Shown here one piece after another: positions 31,589 through 41,643 of a stretch of 64,000 nt of DNA. The DNA lies in NCBI GenBank assembly GCA_016710985.1, contig JADJTX010000003.1, forward strand, positions 186,001 to 250,000, in the 5' to 3' direction. Each line of letters begins with the position of its first letter. Position 1 is the first letter of the stretch. A program made the position numbers and the translations under genes. Below the pieces are notes generated by a model. The model saw nothing but the letters and a program-made list of their open reading frames with translations. It made no database searches and had not been told where the DNA came from. This DNA is from Ignavibacteria bacterium. GTDB taxonomy: Bacteria; Bacteroidota; Ignavibacteria; Tepidaquicellales; Tepidaquicellaceae.

Positions 31589-33988
31589 ATGCGGAAATAT
31601 TTATTAAGTATCTTGCTTGTGATCATTGCCCCGGTAATGACATTTGCAAGCGAGGCAAATCTTAAAATTCCCGAACTGAATCCTGAGCAGAACACTCTGC
31701 TTTTATATGGCATAGGAGTCTGTATTCTGGGAATGCTGTTCGGTATCTATCAGTTTATAGCGGTAAAAAAATTACCGGCACATAAATCAATGCTTGAAGT
31801 TTCACAGGTAATATTTGAGACCTGTAAAACCTATCTTCTTCAGCAGGGTAAATTTTTATTTATCCTGTTTCTTTTTATAGGAGCATGTATCGCTTTTTAT
31901 TTCGGCGTACTTCAGCATGAATCAATCGGCGGTGTTGCACTTATATTGATGTGGACTGTAATCGGAATATTAGGTTCATACGGTGTCGCATGGTTCGGTA
32001 TCAGAATGAATACGCTTGCAAACAGCAGAATGGCTTTCGCTTCACTTGAAAGAAAACCTCTTAAGCTTCTTACCATTCCTCTTAATGCAGGAATGAGCAT
32101 CGGAGTTCTTCTTATCTGCGTTGAACTAATAATGATGTTAATTATTTTCCTATATGTTCCGAGAGAATACGCTGGTGCGAGTTTCATTGGATTTGCTATC
32201 GGCGAATCACTCGGCGCATCGGCTCTGAGAATTGCAGGAGGTATCTTCACAAAGATCGCTGATATCGGTTCTGATCTGATGAAGGTTGTTTTTAAAATAA
32301 AAGAAGATGATCCGAGAAATCCGGGTGTGATCGCTGACTGTACAGGGGACAACGCAGGTGATTCAGTCGGACCGACAGCAGACGGATTCGAAACATACGG
32401 TGTTACCGGTGTTGCTCTTATCAGCTTTATTGTACTTGCTGTAACAGGTGTTGAGCTTCAGGCAACCCTTCTTGTATGGATATTCGTAATGAGAATATTA
32501 ATGATAGTCACTTCCATTGCAGCATTTTACATCAATGGTATTATATCAAAAATAAAATATACCGGTAAAGATAATCTGGATTTTGAAGTTCCTCTTACTT
32601 ATCTGGTGTGGATCACTTCAATACTTTCTATCATAGTAACTTTCATAGTAAGCTATTTACTCATAGGTTCACTTCCGGATAATCTTTGGATCACACTTTC
32701 AATAATAATAAGCTTTGGTACATTAGGTGCCGCGCTTATTCCTGAATTTACAAAGATATTTACTTCACCAAAATCCAAACACGTAGAAGAAGTTGTAACC
32801 GCATCAAGAGAAGGCGGAGCATCTTTAACAATTCTGTCAGGACTTGTCGCCGGTAACTTCAGCGCTTTCTGGATGGGAATGGTCTTCTTTGGTTTAATGT
32901 ACGGCGCTTATATCACTTCGGGATCTATTCCTGAAGCAATGATGCAGTATCATACTATTTTCGCTTTCGGACTTGTTGCATTCGGTATGCTTGGTATGGG
33001 ACCTGTTACAATTGCAGTTGATTCATACGGACCTGTAACGGATAATGCGCAGTCAATTTATGAATTGTCTTTGATTGAAGAAAATAAAGAACAGAAAGAA
33101 AAAGAAATTGAAAGAGATTTCGGATTCAAACCTGACTGGGAAAGAGCAAAATTATATCTTGAGGAAAATGACGGTGCCGGAAATACATTCAAGGCGACCG
33201 CCAAGCCTGTTCTCATAGGTACTGCTGTAGTAGGTGCTACAACTATGATATTCTCACTCATACTTGTATTGAAAAATGTACTGGGTGTTGAGCCGGAAAC
33301 AGTTCTTAACTTACTTAATCCGTATTCAATTCTCGGATTTCTCTGCGGCGGCGCAGTTATATACTGGTTTACAGGAGCATCCACGCAGGCAGTTACAACA
33401 GGCGCTTACAGTGCGGTTGAATACATAAAGAAAAACATTAATCTTGATGAGAACGCTTCATTGAGCGCTTCGACCGAACAGTCAAAGAAAGTTGTTGAGA
33501 TATGTACAAAGTATGCGCAGAAAGGTATGTTCAATATTTTCATTGCTGTATTCTCATTTGCAATAGCATTTGCATTTATGTCTGCACCGGCTGATGGAAA
33601 TAACGCTCCGGCGTGTTTCTTCATAAGTTATCTGATTTCAATAGCAGTGTTCGGATTATTTCAGGCGATATTTATGGCTAATGCAGGCGGCGCCTGGGAT
33701 AATGCAAAGAAAGTGGTGGAAGTCGATCTTAGGGAAAAGGGAACGCCGCTTCACGACGCAACAGTTGTCGGTGATACTGTAGGCGATCCTTTCAAAGATA
33801 CATCTTCAGTAGCTTTGAATCCAATAATCAAATTCACAACTTTATTCGGACTCCTTGCAATGGAAATCGCTATCACTGAACAGTTCAGGGATTCCGCTCC
33901 TATGGTTGGACTGGTATTTTTAGTAATAGCTTTGATATTTGTATGGAGATCGTTCTATAGAATGAGAATTGTGAAAGAACTTGTATAG
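31589..33988 (+). CDS. hppA: Membrane-bound proton-translocating inorganic pyrophosphatase, K+-insensitive type predicted
   Basis: A protein of 799 residues with about 16 membrane segments and a cleavable-looking N-terminus. The catalytic block is clear: D-I-G-S-D-L, E-D-D-P-R-N-P-G-V-I-A-D and G-D-N-A-G-D-S-V-G-P-T-A-D-G-F-E, with the second acidic set near the C-terminus (GDTVGDPFKDTSSVALNP). The signature D-C-T-G-D-N-A-G differs from the common D-N-V-G-D-N-V-G, placing it in a divergent branch. At the K+-site motif the sequence is G-N-T-F-K-A, with Lys where K+-dependent enzymes have Ala, so K+-independent activity, usually H+-pumping, is expected. It hydrolyses PPi and builds an ion gradient. 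A terminator follows at 34022. Confidence 0.94.
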   Translation: MRKYLLSILLVIIAPVMTFASEANLKIPELNPEQNTLLLYGIGVCILGMLFGIYQFIAVKKLPAHKSMLEVSQVIFETCKTYLLQQGKFLFILFLFIGACIAFYFGVLQHESIGGVALILMWTVIGILGSYGVAWFGIRMNTLANSRMAFASLERKPLKLLTIPLNAGMSIGVLLICVELIMMLIIFLYVPREYAGASFIGFAIGESLGASALRIAGGIFTKIADIGSDLMKVVFKIKEDDPRNPGVIADCTGDNAGDSVGPTADGFETYGVTGVALISFIVLAVTGVELQATLLVWIFVMRILMIVTSIAAFYINGIISKIKYTGKDNLDFEVPLTYLVWITSILSIIVTFIVSYLLIGSLPDNLWITLSIIISFGTLGAALIPEFTKIFTSPKSKHVEEVVTASREGGASLTILSGLVAGNFSAFWMGMVFFGLMYGAYITSGSIPEAMMQYHTIFAFGLVAFGMLGMGPVTIAVDSYGPVTDNAQSIYELSLIEENKEQKEKEIERDFGFKPDWERAKLYLEENDGAGNTFKATAKPVLIGTAVVGATTMIFSLILVLKNVLGVEPETVLNLLNPYSILGFLCGGAVIYWFTGASTQAVTTGAYSAVEYIKKNINLDENASLSASTEQSKKVVEICTKYAQKGMFNIFIAVFSFAIAFAFMSAPADGNNAPACFFISYLISIAVFGLFQAIFMANAGGAWDNAKKVVEVDLREKGTPLHDATVVGDTVGDPFKDTSSVALNPIIKFTTLFGLLAMEIAITEQFRDSAPMVGLVFLVIALIFVWRSFYRMRIVKELV

Positions 33989-34021
33989 TTGTTTACACAG
34001 TTAAAACTGTATATTTTGTAA

Positions 34022-34057
34022 TAAAAAAAGGTGTCCGGAAATGGACACCTTTTTCTT
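34022..34057 (+). terminator. Rho-independent terminator after hppA
   Basis: A perfect 8-bp stem aggtgtcc/ggacacct (34029-34036, 34043-34050) with loop ggaaat, flanked by A and T runs. It ends hppA transcription. The 200 bp that follow before rsmG show no other feature. Confidence 0.9.
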
Positions 34058-34266
34058 TATAATAAGTATCGCGTATTATTCCCGCCATTGTTAATTTTTT
34101 ACAACATGCGTCTGCAAGCCAATCAGAACAGGTTTTTCCAAATAAAATATATATTCGGAACAACAGATCAATAAATTCTTTACGGTACAGTTTTAAACAT
34201 CCACTGTTCTGCTTCAGAATTATTTCTGATTACAAAATCACAATTCTATTTTTTATTTTAACCAAA

Positions 34267-34920
34267 ATGAATTTACTCAAAAAATTTCTTTTAGATGAAC
34301 TTCACCTGATCCCGGATAAATATCTCAGTGATTTCATTAAATACGAAGAACTTCTTCTGGAATGGAATAAGAAAATAAATCTTGTATCACGCAAATCTGA
34401 TTCCATTGAGGATCACATTCTGAATTCAATTTTTTTTCTGACTAAATTCAATTTTGAAAATATTAAAAGCATCGCAGATATCGGCACAGGAGGCGGATTT
34501 CCGGGGATACCTCTGAAGATACTCTATCCGGATCTTAGATTGTTGCTTGTTGATTCCATACAAAAAAAGGTCAATGTACTGAAAGATATTACTGAAAAGC
34601 TGGAATTTAAAAACACAGATGCTGTGTGCGGAAGAGCTGAAATTGTTTCACTGAACAACGAATATGAAAACAGATTTGACTGTGTGATTTCCAAAGCTGT
34701 TGCAGGTCTGGATAAGCTCTTTGAATGGAGTGACAGTTTTTTGAATAACAGGGGAACTATGATCTGCATCAAAGGCGGTGATATTGAAGGAGAAATGACT
34801 GAGTTAAATAATTTGAGATATAATATTAAAGTTGAAGTTGTTAACTTTGTCTTCGATAAAATTTACCGGATAGAGGATAAAAAAATTGTAATCATAAAAA
34901 AACAAAGCATAGATTTATGA
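34267..34920 (+). CDS. rsmG: 16S rRNA (guanine-N7)-methyltransferase RsmG
   Basis: A protein of 217 residues. It has the GidB/RsmG pattern: W-N-K-K-I-N-L-V-S-R-K near residue 35, the SAM-binding I-A-D-I-G-T-G-G-G-F-P-G-I-P (about 73-86), L-L-L-V-D-S-I-Q-K-K-V, and the R-A-E loop. It methylates G527 of 16S rRNA. The length is normal. The stop overlaps the next start by 4 bases (ATGA), so the following exported protein is translationally coupled. Confidence 0.95.
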   Translation: MNLLKKFLLDELHLIPDKYLSDFIKYEELLLEWNKKINLVSRKSDSIEDHILNSIFFLTKFNFENIKSIADIGTGGGFPGIPLKILYPDLRLLLVDSIQKKVNVLKDITEKLEFKNTDAVCGRAEIVSLNNEYENRFDCVISKAVAGLDKLFEWSDSFLNNRGTMICIKGGDIEGEMTELNNLRYNIKVEVVNFVFDKIYRIEDKKIVIIKKQSIDL

Positions 34921-35639
34921 AATCCTTATTAGCAGCTATAATTCTGACAGCATCTCTGCATTCAGCTTATTCACAGGATAAATTCAAAGAAGTTACTACA
35001 GCTCAGGATGTAATAGATAATTTTATTACCGCCTTAGGCGGAAGGGATAAGATCGAAGACATAATTTCTGAAACAGTAACGGGTGATCTGAATGTCCAGG
35101 GAATGGAGATAGGATTTATGACTTTCCGAAACGATACTCTTAATTTTACTAAAGCTGAAGGTGAAGCTCACGGTAAGAATATGCTTTTGATGAAATCCAT
35201 CACGACGAAATCATTCGCATGGGAATATCAGATGACCGGTATAAAGGATTACGAAGGCGATGAGCTTTTGAACAAACAGATTGATATGATAACCGGAAAT
35301 ATAAACTTTGTTTTAAATTATGATAAACTCGGATATTCCTTTGAGCTTGAAGGAACGGATACTGTGAACGGAAAGTCCTGTTACAGGTTGATTTTAACAA
35401 AGGATGGAAAAAAGCTGAGAACAAACTATTATGACAAAGAAACTTTTTATTTACTTAAATTTGTAAAACCTAATGACGCAAGCATAGACATTTATGATTA
35501 CAAAGAAGTAAGCGGCGGAATTTACAGACCTTTCAAAATTGTTCAGAATTCGCCGATGGAATTAACGATAATATTCAGGGACTATGTTTTCAATAAAATG
35601 ATAGATACAGATCTTCTCTCTAAACCCGGAGATAAATGA
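34917..35639 (+). CDS. Exported LolA-like outer-membrane lipoprotein-sorting family protein
   Basis: A protein of 240 residues with a signal peptide (MKSLLAAIILTASLHSAYSQ). The mature protein starts with a helix (TAQDVIDNFITALGGRDKIE), typical of LolA/LolB-fold proteins in which the helix packs on an unclosed beta barrel. It continues with ten or so strands (VTGDLNVQGMEIGFMTF, LGYSFELEGTDTVNGKSCYR, KKLRTNYYDKETFYLLKF). The G-K-x-C-Y-R-L and T-N-Y-Y-D-K-E-T-F motifs are common in the family. It may carry hydrophobic ligands across the periplasm. It overlaps rsmG by 4 bases. Confidence 0.8.
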   Translation: MKSLLAAIILTASLHSAYSQDKFKEVTTAQDVIDNFITALGGRDKIEDIISETVTGDLNVQGMEIGFMTFRNDTLNFTKAEGEAHGKNMLLMKSITTKSFAWEYQMTGIKDYEGDELLNKQIDMITGNINFVLNYDKLGYSFELEGTDTVNGKSCYRLILTKDGKKLRTNYYDKETFYLLKFVKPNDASIDIYDYKEVSGGIYRPFKIVQNSPMELTIIFRDYVFNKMIDTDLLSKPGDK

Positions 35640-35693
35640 TCTGCTCCTTAAAAAAAAATCAAAAATACAAACTTTAAATACAAAAAATTTTAA

Positions 35694-38087
35694 ATGAAAT
35701 TATCTGCAATATTATTTTTATTTCTATCCTTTTCTCAGATTCAAATTAGCTATTCACAGGAATATGAGGTAAGCGGCGGAATTTATGATGCAAAAACCAA
35801 TAAACCTCTTGAATATGTCACTGTGAAAGTAAGTGATACTACCTACGGGACGACAGCTGACAAAGACGGAAAGTATTTCATTAAGTTGAAAAAAGGCGGC
35901 TCCAAATTAATTTTTTCGTATATCGGATATAAGACAGATTCTTCTTTTGTCTATCTTGAAGATAAAGATATCAAAAGGGAAATTTTTCTGAATCCTTCGG
36001 AAGTAATGACTGAAACGATTGATGTTTACGGTGAAGATCCTGCCTATGAAATAATACGAAAAGCCATCAGATATAAGAAAGAATTTAAAAGGGAGCTTAA
36101 TGAATATGAATATGACGCTTATTCAAAATTTGTGATCCGTTCAAACAGAAGCGAGATCCCGAAAACTGAAATTCCGAAAGACTCATCCGGTAAGCCTGTA
36201 ATGGGTATTTACGGAATACTTGAATCCGAAACAAAAGGTTATTTCAAAAAGCCGGATCTTGAAAAGCAGATAGTCATTGCAAAAAAAGAAACAGCAAATA
36301 TTGTAAGAGGATTTGCAATTCCGCTAATAGTGAATTTTTATGATGAGAATCTGGATTTCAATGAGTTCAAGATCCCGACACCATTATCTGATGATGCATT
36401 CAGTGATTATGAGTATAAGCTGATCGGCACAACTTCAATGGATTCAACACGGATCTTTAAAATTGAAGTGATCAATGTTGCCAATACACGCCCTTTGCTT
36501 TACGGAACGATCTACATTGCCGACAGCTTGTTTGCTCTGATGCGTGTTGACCTGAGCACAAATGACGCAGCAAAACCCGTTGGTATCAATAAAATTGTCT
36601 TCAATCAAAAATTCTCACCTTATACTGAAAGTAAAAAGAATACTTTATTCTGGATGCCGACGGATGTTCACATTTTTGCAGAAGGTTCATTCATGGGACT
36701 GGTGAAATTTGAAGCTGATGTATTCACCATAGTTTCAGATTACAAGTTAAATAAAAAAGCTCCGAAAGGAATTTTTGATGAGTTCATAGTGAAAGTCATG
36801 CCGGATTCAAAAAAAGATTCTGCATACTGGGCTAAGAATGAATTAATAAAGAATACAAAAGAGGAAAAAAAAGCATACAAACAAATTGAGATCGAGGACA
36901 AGAAGCGGGATAAGGAAATTACTATCGGATTGACTTCAATAAATTACGGAAAGTATTTATCAACAAGACCTTTAAACTATTACAGCTTTAACAGAGTTGG
37001 CGGAAATACACTAATGTTTAATTTAGGTTACCGGGCAAAACTAAACAGATTCAACACAGATGCTTACTATGGATATGGATTTTCAGATAAAAAAGCAAAA
37101 TATCAATGGGACTACACACAGAGATTTTTAAGAGATAAAAGTCTCGTTCTTCGGGGAAGTATATTCAGAAGGTTACAGCCGCTTTCTTATGAAAATTACT
37201 TTGGCTTATCAGTTTTTTATAATACCTTTAAAGCGCTACTTTTCAAGGAAGATAATCTGGATTATTTCTATGCTTACGGTTACAGCTTAGGATTAAATTA
37301 CAGAATAATCCCGCAGCTGGGGGTTGGATTATTGTATGGTCAGGAAAAGCAGGAAACTGCCACGAAGAATACAAATTTCAGTTTTTTCAAAAAGGATGCA
37401 CAGTATAAAGATAATACACCAATTAATGATGCATTTGAAAGGGTAATGGGAGTTACACTGAGGATTGATCCGAATCAATTCAGAGCAATTGACTGGGGTG
37501 ACGGAGATATCTCAAGATTTAAAAATTCTAAATTTCCGCAGTTAAATCTAGGTTTTATTTATTCCGGAAAGAATTTTAACAGTACATATGAATTCAGAAA
37601 GTTTTCAGCGATAATTCTCGGGAATAATTACTTTAGCAGTTTCCTGAATTTCAAGTTTCGTCTGGGATTTGAATATGCATCCGGCTCTGTTCCTTATCAG
37701 TCGCTTTTATACTTCAGATCGAATACCGGAACACTTGATGCACCGCTTGGATTTACAGCTTTGAAATATCAGGAGTTTCTCGGGGATAAAATATTTTATT
37801 TTAACTTTGAAAACAATTTCGGAAAACTTCTATGGGGCAATGTTCCAATCATAAAGAAATTCAATCTGATAGGTTTGTTTAACATGGGAAGAAATTACAT
37901 AAGTACAGCTAACTATGACTTAGCCGCTACGAAGACCTTCACGATTTCAGACGGCATTTATATGGAAGCGGGATTCGGTATCAGCAGAATCCTTGATATA
38001 TTCAGACTGGATTTTGCATGGAGGCTTAATAATTTTGATGATACTAATACCAAAATTTACGGAAACTTAATAATTGAAGGATTCTGA
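35694..38087 (+). CDS. DUF5686 and carboxypeptidase-regulatory-like domain outer-membrane protein
   Basis: A protein of 797 residues with a signal peptide (cut near SYSQ). An N-terminal carboxypeptidase-regulatory-like beta domain (about 25-105: Y-E-V-S-G-G-I-Y-D-A-K-T-N-K-P-L-E-Y-V-T, K-D-G-K-Y-F) resembles the N-terminal domains of TonB-dependent transporters and SusC. It continues into a DUF5686 region (about 110-400: A-Y-E-I-I-R-K-A-I-R-Y-K-K) and a C-terminal outer-membrane beta-barrel (about 410-797). DUF5686 proteins are found in Bacteroidota outer membranes with unknown function. No plug-like motif is seen, so it is not a classic TonB receptor. Confidence 0.85.
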   Translation: MKLSAILFLFLSFSQIQISYSQEYEVSGGIYDAKTNKPLEYVTVKVSDTTYGTTADKDGKYFIKLKKGGSKLIFSYIGYKTDSSFVYLEDKDIKREIFLNPSEVMTETIDVYGEDPAYEIIRKAIRYKKEFKRELNEYEYDAYSKFVIRSNRSEIPKTEIPKDSSGKPVMGIYGILESETKGYFKKPDLEKQIVIAKKETANIVRGFAIPLIVNFYDENLDFNEFKIPTPLSDDAFSDYEYKLIGTTSMDSTRIFKIEVINVANTRPLLYGTIYIADSLFALMRVDLSTNDAAKPVGINKIVFNQKFSPYTESKKNTLFWMPTDVHIFAEGSFMGLVKFEADVFTIVSDYKLNKKAPKGIFDEFIVKVMPDSKKDSAYWAKNELIKNTKEEKKAYKQIEIEDKKRDKEITIGLTSINYGKYLSTRPLNYYSFNRVGGNTLMFNLGYRAKLNRFNTDAYYGYGFSDKKAKYQWDYTQRFLRDKSLVLRGSIFRRLQPLSYENYFGLSVFYNTFKALLFKEDNLDYFYAYGYSLGLNYRIIPQLGVGLLYGQEKQETATKNTNFSFFKKDAQYKDNTPINDAFERVMGVTLRIDPNQFRAIDWGDGDISRFKNSKFPQLNLGFIYSGKNFNSTYEFRKFSAIILGNNYFSSFLNFKFRLGFEYASGSVPYQSLLYFRSNTGTLDAPLGFTALKYQEFLGDKIFYFNFENNFGKLLWGNVPIIKKFNLIGLFNMGRNYISTANYDLAATKTFTISDGIYMEAGFGISRILDIFRLDFAWRLNNFDDTNTKIYGNLIIEGF

Positions 38088-38249
38088 ACATCTCTTTTAT
38101 CCCTACACCGTTTCATGAATGGAACGAAAATGAAATTCCCGCACGCTCCCGGAAAGCGCTCTGCATTGCTGTTTGCTTCTGCCAACAGTGCATTCTGTTT
38201 ATAATGTTCTTACATTTCATATAAAAATTAAAGTTAATATTTTAAGCCA

Positions 38250-39719
38250 TTGCTTAAAGATCTGAAAAATACTATCAAACAATCTGCTTTCTACGGAATA
38301 AGCAGGATCGCAGCCAAAACAATTTCATTCGTTCTCATTCCTCTTTATACAGCAAAGTTTTCTTCAGAAGCAGTAGCCAACATCAACTTACTTGAGTCGG
38401 TCTGGCAGTACTTATTCATAATCTGCATGTTCTCATTTGAAACAACGATCGTGTTTTTCTGCGCCTCCGAAAAAAATCTGACAAGAAGAAAGTCGCTGCT
38501 TTTTAACTTCTTTACGCTGCTTGTCATTAATTCCGTCATGATCCTCCTGATAGGTATTTTCTGTGCAGGGAGTCTGTCCGAATTTATTTTACAGGGATCA
38601 GTTTACAAAAATGTTATTTTTTATTGTTTCCTCATTTCCGTATTTGAATCACTGCTGATAATGCCAATGACAATTGCGCGTTTAAATGACAGGCCTTCGT
38701 TATACCTGATCATCACAGTTTCAAATTTAGTCATAAACTTACTACTTCAGATTTATTTTATTGTAGTTTTAAATTACGGATTTGAATTCGTTTTTCTTTC
38801 AAAGTTCATCGCCCCGCTGATAATGTTCTTTGTCTTCATTCCATATGTACTTAAGAATGTTAATTTTAATATTGACACAGCTGAAATAAAGCAAATACTT
38901 AAGTTCTCTTTTCCGTTTATGATAGCAACGTTATTGTCTCTGCTGCTGAACACCGTTGACAGGTTCATACTTGCTGAATTTGTATCAAAACAGGATGTAG
39001 CAATATATACAGTCGGTTACTCAATCGGCAGCGTTACAAATGCGTTCATACTTTCACCGTTCACGCTTGCGCTAAATGTAATATTCTGGAAAAAGATCAA
39101 TGAAGATAATTTCAGAAGGTTTATGACTAAAACTTCAACTTATCTGTTCTTTACAATGATCTCCGCATCACTGATCGTAACCTTTTTTATTTCCTATGCG
39201 ATAAAAATATTTGTGAGAAATGAAGCTCTGTGGCCGGCTGAGAACATTATTCCTTTCATTTTATTTTCCAATTGCTTTGTGGCTCTGTTCCTTTTTCCGT
39301 CACATGACTTTTATTATACAAAGAAGACAAACGTAATATTGTATATAATGGCAATTTGTCTTCTGTTTAATTTTGTTATGAATCTGATTTTCATACAGTA
39401 CTTCGGGATATATGCATCTGCTGTTATAACTATATTCTCATATCTTCTTATGTTAATGTTCGGCTATCTCTATACCAAAGATTACTCATTCACTAAGTTT
39501 GAATATAAGAAAATTGCTTTGCTGTCAGTGTTGTTTGTCCTATTCTCGGCAATTGTGTTTACAATTAACATTCAGAATTTATATTTAGATATAATCATAA
39601 AAATATTATTGATATTTTCATTCATACTAATTTTATACATTTTAAAATTTTTTGAGCCCGTCGAGATCGAAAGAATTAAAGGGTTCTTCAATAAATACTT
39701 CATTAAGATAATAAAGTGA
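38250..39719 (+). CDS. Oligosaccharide flippase (Wzx/polysaccharide-biosynthesis export family)
   Basis: A protein of 489 residues with about 12-14 membrane segments. The start is a TTG (38250-38252) giving MLKDLKNTIKQSAFYGISRIAAKT, the usual N-terminal helix of the polysaccharide-synthesis flippases (MATE/MOP superfamily). The S-R-I-A-A-K and L-N-T-V-D-R-F-I-L-A-E blocks fit. It moves lipid-linked sugar units across the inner membrane. It is followed immediately by a methyltransferase (4-base overlap) and then a glycosyltransferase, so this is a small surface-polysaccharide group. The 162 bp before it contain no gene. Confidence 0.88.
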   Translation: MLKDLKNTIKQSAFYGISRIAAKTISFVLIPLYTAKFSSEAVANINLLESVWQYLFIICMFSFETTIVFFCASEKNLTRRKSLLFNFFTLLVINSVMILLIGIFCAGSLSEFILQGSVYKNVIFYCFLISVFESLLIMPMTIARLNDRPSLYLIITVSNLVINLLLQIYFIVVLNYGFEFVFLSKFIAPLIMFFVFIPYVLKNVNFNIDTAEIKQILKFSFPFMIATLLSLLLNTVDRFILAEFVSKQDVAIYTVGYSIGSVTNAFILSPFTLALNVIFWKKINEDNFRRFMTKTSTYLFFTMISASLIVTFFISYAIKIFVRNEALWPAENIIPFILFSNCFVALFLFPSHDFYYTKKTNVILYIMAICLLFNFVMNLIFIQYFGIYASAVITIFSYLLMLMFGYLYTKDYSFTKFEYKKIALLSVLFVLFSAIVFTINIQNLYLDIIIKILLIFSFILILYILKFFEPVEIERIKGFFNKYFIKIIK

Positions 39720-40444
39720 CTCAACCATCAAAAGAAGTCCTTAAAAAAGAATCGGAGGATTTCATTCATCTTAAAATATGGGATACTTACTATTATTCAT
39801 CCACTTTGTTAAGGAAAAAGATGGAAGGAAATATCCCGGCAGCTTTAGATAAAAACAAAAAATATAAAGTTCTGGATTACGGATGCGGAGTAAGACCTTA
39901 TGAATATGTCTTTAACGGTTTTGCAGAATCCTATACCGGTGTTGATGTTGGGGATAATCCTCACGCTGATATTTTAATCGAACCTGAAGCCAGACTTCCT
40001 TTCAATGACGGTGAATTTGACATTGGACTATCATCACAGGTGCTCGAGCATGTTGAGAATACCGATAGCTACCTTAAGGAGTGTCACATGCTTCTTAAGC
40101 CTGGCGGATTGCTTTTTCTTTCTACTCACGGTACCTGGCAATATCACTCGCATCCTGTGGATGTTCAGAGATGGACATCTTACGGACTAAAGAGACTCAT
40201 TACAGGTTACGGGTTTGACATCACAGGATTTATTCCCATACTCGGACAGCTCGCGCTTACATCACAGCTTCGGCTTACATTCTATTATTCTTTTGTTAAG
40301 GAAATATTCAGACCTCTTAAGATACTGTATTATCCGCTTTCAATGATGTATCAGCTTAAGATGAAGATCGAAGATCTTATTACACCGCAAAGAGTAAAGG
40401 AAAGAGATTCGGCTTACTATCTTGTTATTGCAAAGAAGAAATAA
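39716..40444 (+). CDS. Class I SAM-dependent methyltransferase
   Basis: A protein of 242 residues starting at GTG 39716, which overlaps the flippase stop (GTGA). The SAM-binding motif is V-L-D-Y-G-C-G-V-R-P-Y-E-Y (about 58-70), followed by G-V-D-V-G-D (motif II) and F-D-I-G-L-S-S-Q-V-L-E-H (motif IV), typical of Methyltransf_11/25 enzymes. The C-terminal region (about 180-242) has hydrophobic stretches and may touch the membrane. Placement between a flippase and a glycosyltransferase suggests a sugar or lipid-linked glycan substrate. The exact target is unknown. Confidence 0.88.
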   Translation: MTQPSKEVLKKESEDFIHLKIWDTYYYSSTLLRKKMEGNIPAALDKNKKYKVLDYGCGVRPYEYVFNGFAESYTGVDVGDNPHADILIEPEARLPFNDGEFDIGLSSQVLEHVENTDSYLKECHMLLKPGGLLFLSTHGTWQYHSHPVDVQRWTSYGLKRLITGYGFDITGFIPILGQLALTSQLRLTFYYSFVKEIFRPLKILYYPLSMMYQLKMKIEDLITPQRVKERDSAYYLVIAKKK

Positions 40445-40451
40445 TTTTTTT

Positions 40452-40478
40452 ACCATAGAGATACCGGGAGCACAGAGA
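40452..40478. repeat. Degenerate nonamers ACCATAGAG (3 units)
   Basis: Units accatagag, ataccggga and gcacagaga, the same style as at 820-946 and 21547-21582. An inverted ttctgtgtt lies about 20 bases further on. Confidence 0.4.
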
Positions 40479-40542
40479 TTTTCCTGTAAAGCCCATTGTT
40501 CTGTGTTTTTCTGCTTTTATCTTTTAAATCATTTAATAAAGG

Positions 40543-41643
40543 ATGATCCGTCCGAAAATTTTATTTGTCAAGCACTACACTAACAATACTAAATTCGTTT
40601 TAAATGATTATGAAATACTAAAACAGAATTATGATGTTACACTTTATAATACTTACACAAAGAAGAATTTTCTCATAGTTTTTTCCTTACTAAAGCAATT
40701 CTTTTATTTGCTTTTTAACACACACAAATTCAATCTTGTCTTTATCTGGTTTGGAGATTACCATTCTTTCTTTCCTGTAATGCTTGCAAAAATGTTTAAG
40801 AAGAAATCAGTGATTGCTATAGGCGGATTCGATGCGACGGATATTCCCGAAATTGAAATGGGTGCATTCAACGAAGACAGCTTCAGAAAAAAGATGCGAA
40901 GCAGGTTCCTCCGTTACAGTCTTAAAAATGCTGACAAACTATTGGTAGTTGATGATTCTCTTATTGATAATGTGAACAAATACATATTTTCCGATGTTCC
41001 GTTGAAAGGTCCGGTCAAAGACGGAATATTAAATTTCATTCCGGGAATAAAAAGTAAAATAGAAGTTGTATATACGGGATTTGATGAAGAGTTTTTTAAA
41101 CCTGATTCCGGTATCCCGAAAGAAAATTTTGTTCTGACAGTTGGCAACTCCTTTAACGATAATGAATTCCGAAGGAAAGGTTTTGACATGCTGATCGAAA
41201 CCGCTAAGATCCTGCCTGAAATAGAATTCGTATTGATTGGTCTCAACAATGAGCAGATTAAGGATTTATCTGAAAAGAATTACAGGAATGTAAAACTTAT
41301 CTCATATGTAACTATGGACGAACTGAGAACATATTACAAAAGAGCAAAAGTATATGCTCAGCTTTCTTTATTCGAAGGTCAGCCGAATTCACTCTGTGAA
41401 GCAATGATGATGGAATGTATCCCAGTCGGCTCTGATGTAAACGGAATTCCGCGCGTGATAGGTGACACAGGCTTTATTGTTTATAAAAAAGATAAAAATG
41501 AAATTGCGGAAAAGATATTACTTGCAATGCAGTCAAATTCGGAGCTTGGTAAAAAAGCACGGAAAAGGATCATTGATAATTTTTCACTGGACAGGAGAAG
41601 GAATAAGATATTGTCTGTTGCAAGAGATCTGATTTCCGGTTGA
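40543..41643 (+). CDS. Family 4 glycosyltransferase
   Basis: A protein of 366 residues with a GT-B layout. The N-terminal domain has a hydrophobic patch (FLLFNTHKFNLVFIW). The C-terminal domain starts at about residue 195 with L-T-V-G-N-S and has F-D-M-L-I-E-T-A-K. The donor-binding region contains S-L-F-E-G-Q-P-N-S-L-C-E-A-M-M-M-E, the E-x7-E motif of GT4, then G-I-P-R-V-I-G-D-T-G-F-I-V. It transfers a sugar from an activated donor, probably to a lipid-linked or surface glycan, together with the flippase and methyltransferase genes before it. Confidence 0.9.
   Translation: MIRPKILFVKHYTNNTKFVLNDYEILKQNYDVTLYNTYTKKNFLIVFSLLKQFFYLLFNTHKFNLVFIWFGDYHSFFPVMLAKMFKKKSVIAIGGFDATDIPEIEMGAFNEDSFRKKMRSRFLRYSLKNADKLLVVDDSLIDNVNKYIFSDVPLKGPVKDGILNFIPGIKSKIEVVYTGFDEEFFKPDSGIPKENFVLTVGNSFNDNEFRRKGFDMLIETAKILPEIEFVLIGLNNEQIKDLSEKNYRNVKLISYVTMDELRTYYKRAKVYAQLSLFEGQPNSLCEAMMMECIPVGSDVNGIPRVIGDTGFIVYKKDKNEIAEKILLAMQSNSELGKKARKRIIDNFSLDRRRNKILSVARDLISG

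Noticed and set aside
31912..32352. 146-codon antisense frame within hppA
   Set aside because: Opposite to highly conserved membrane pyrophosphatase sequence; no start signal or recognisable family.
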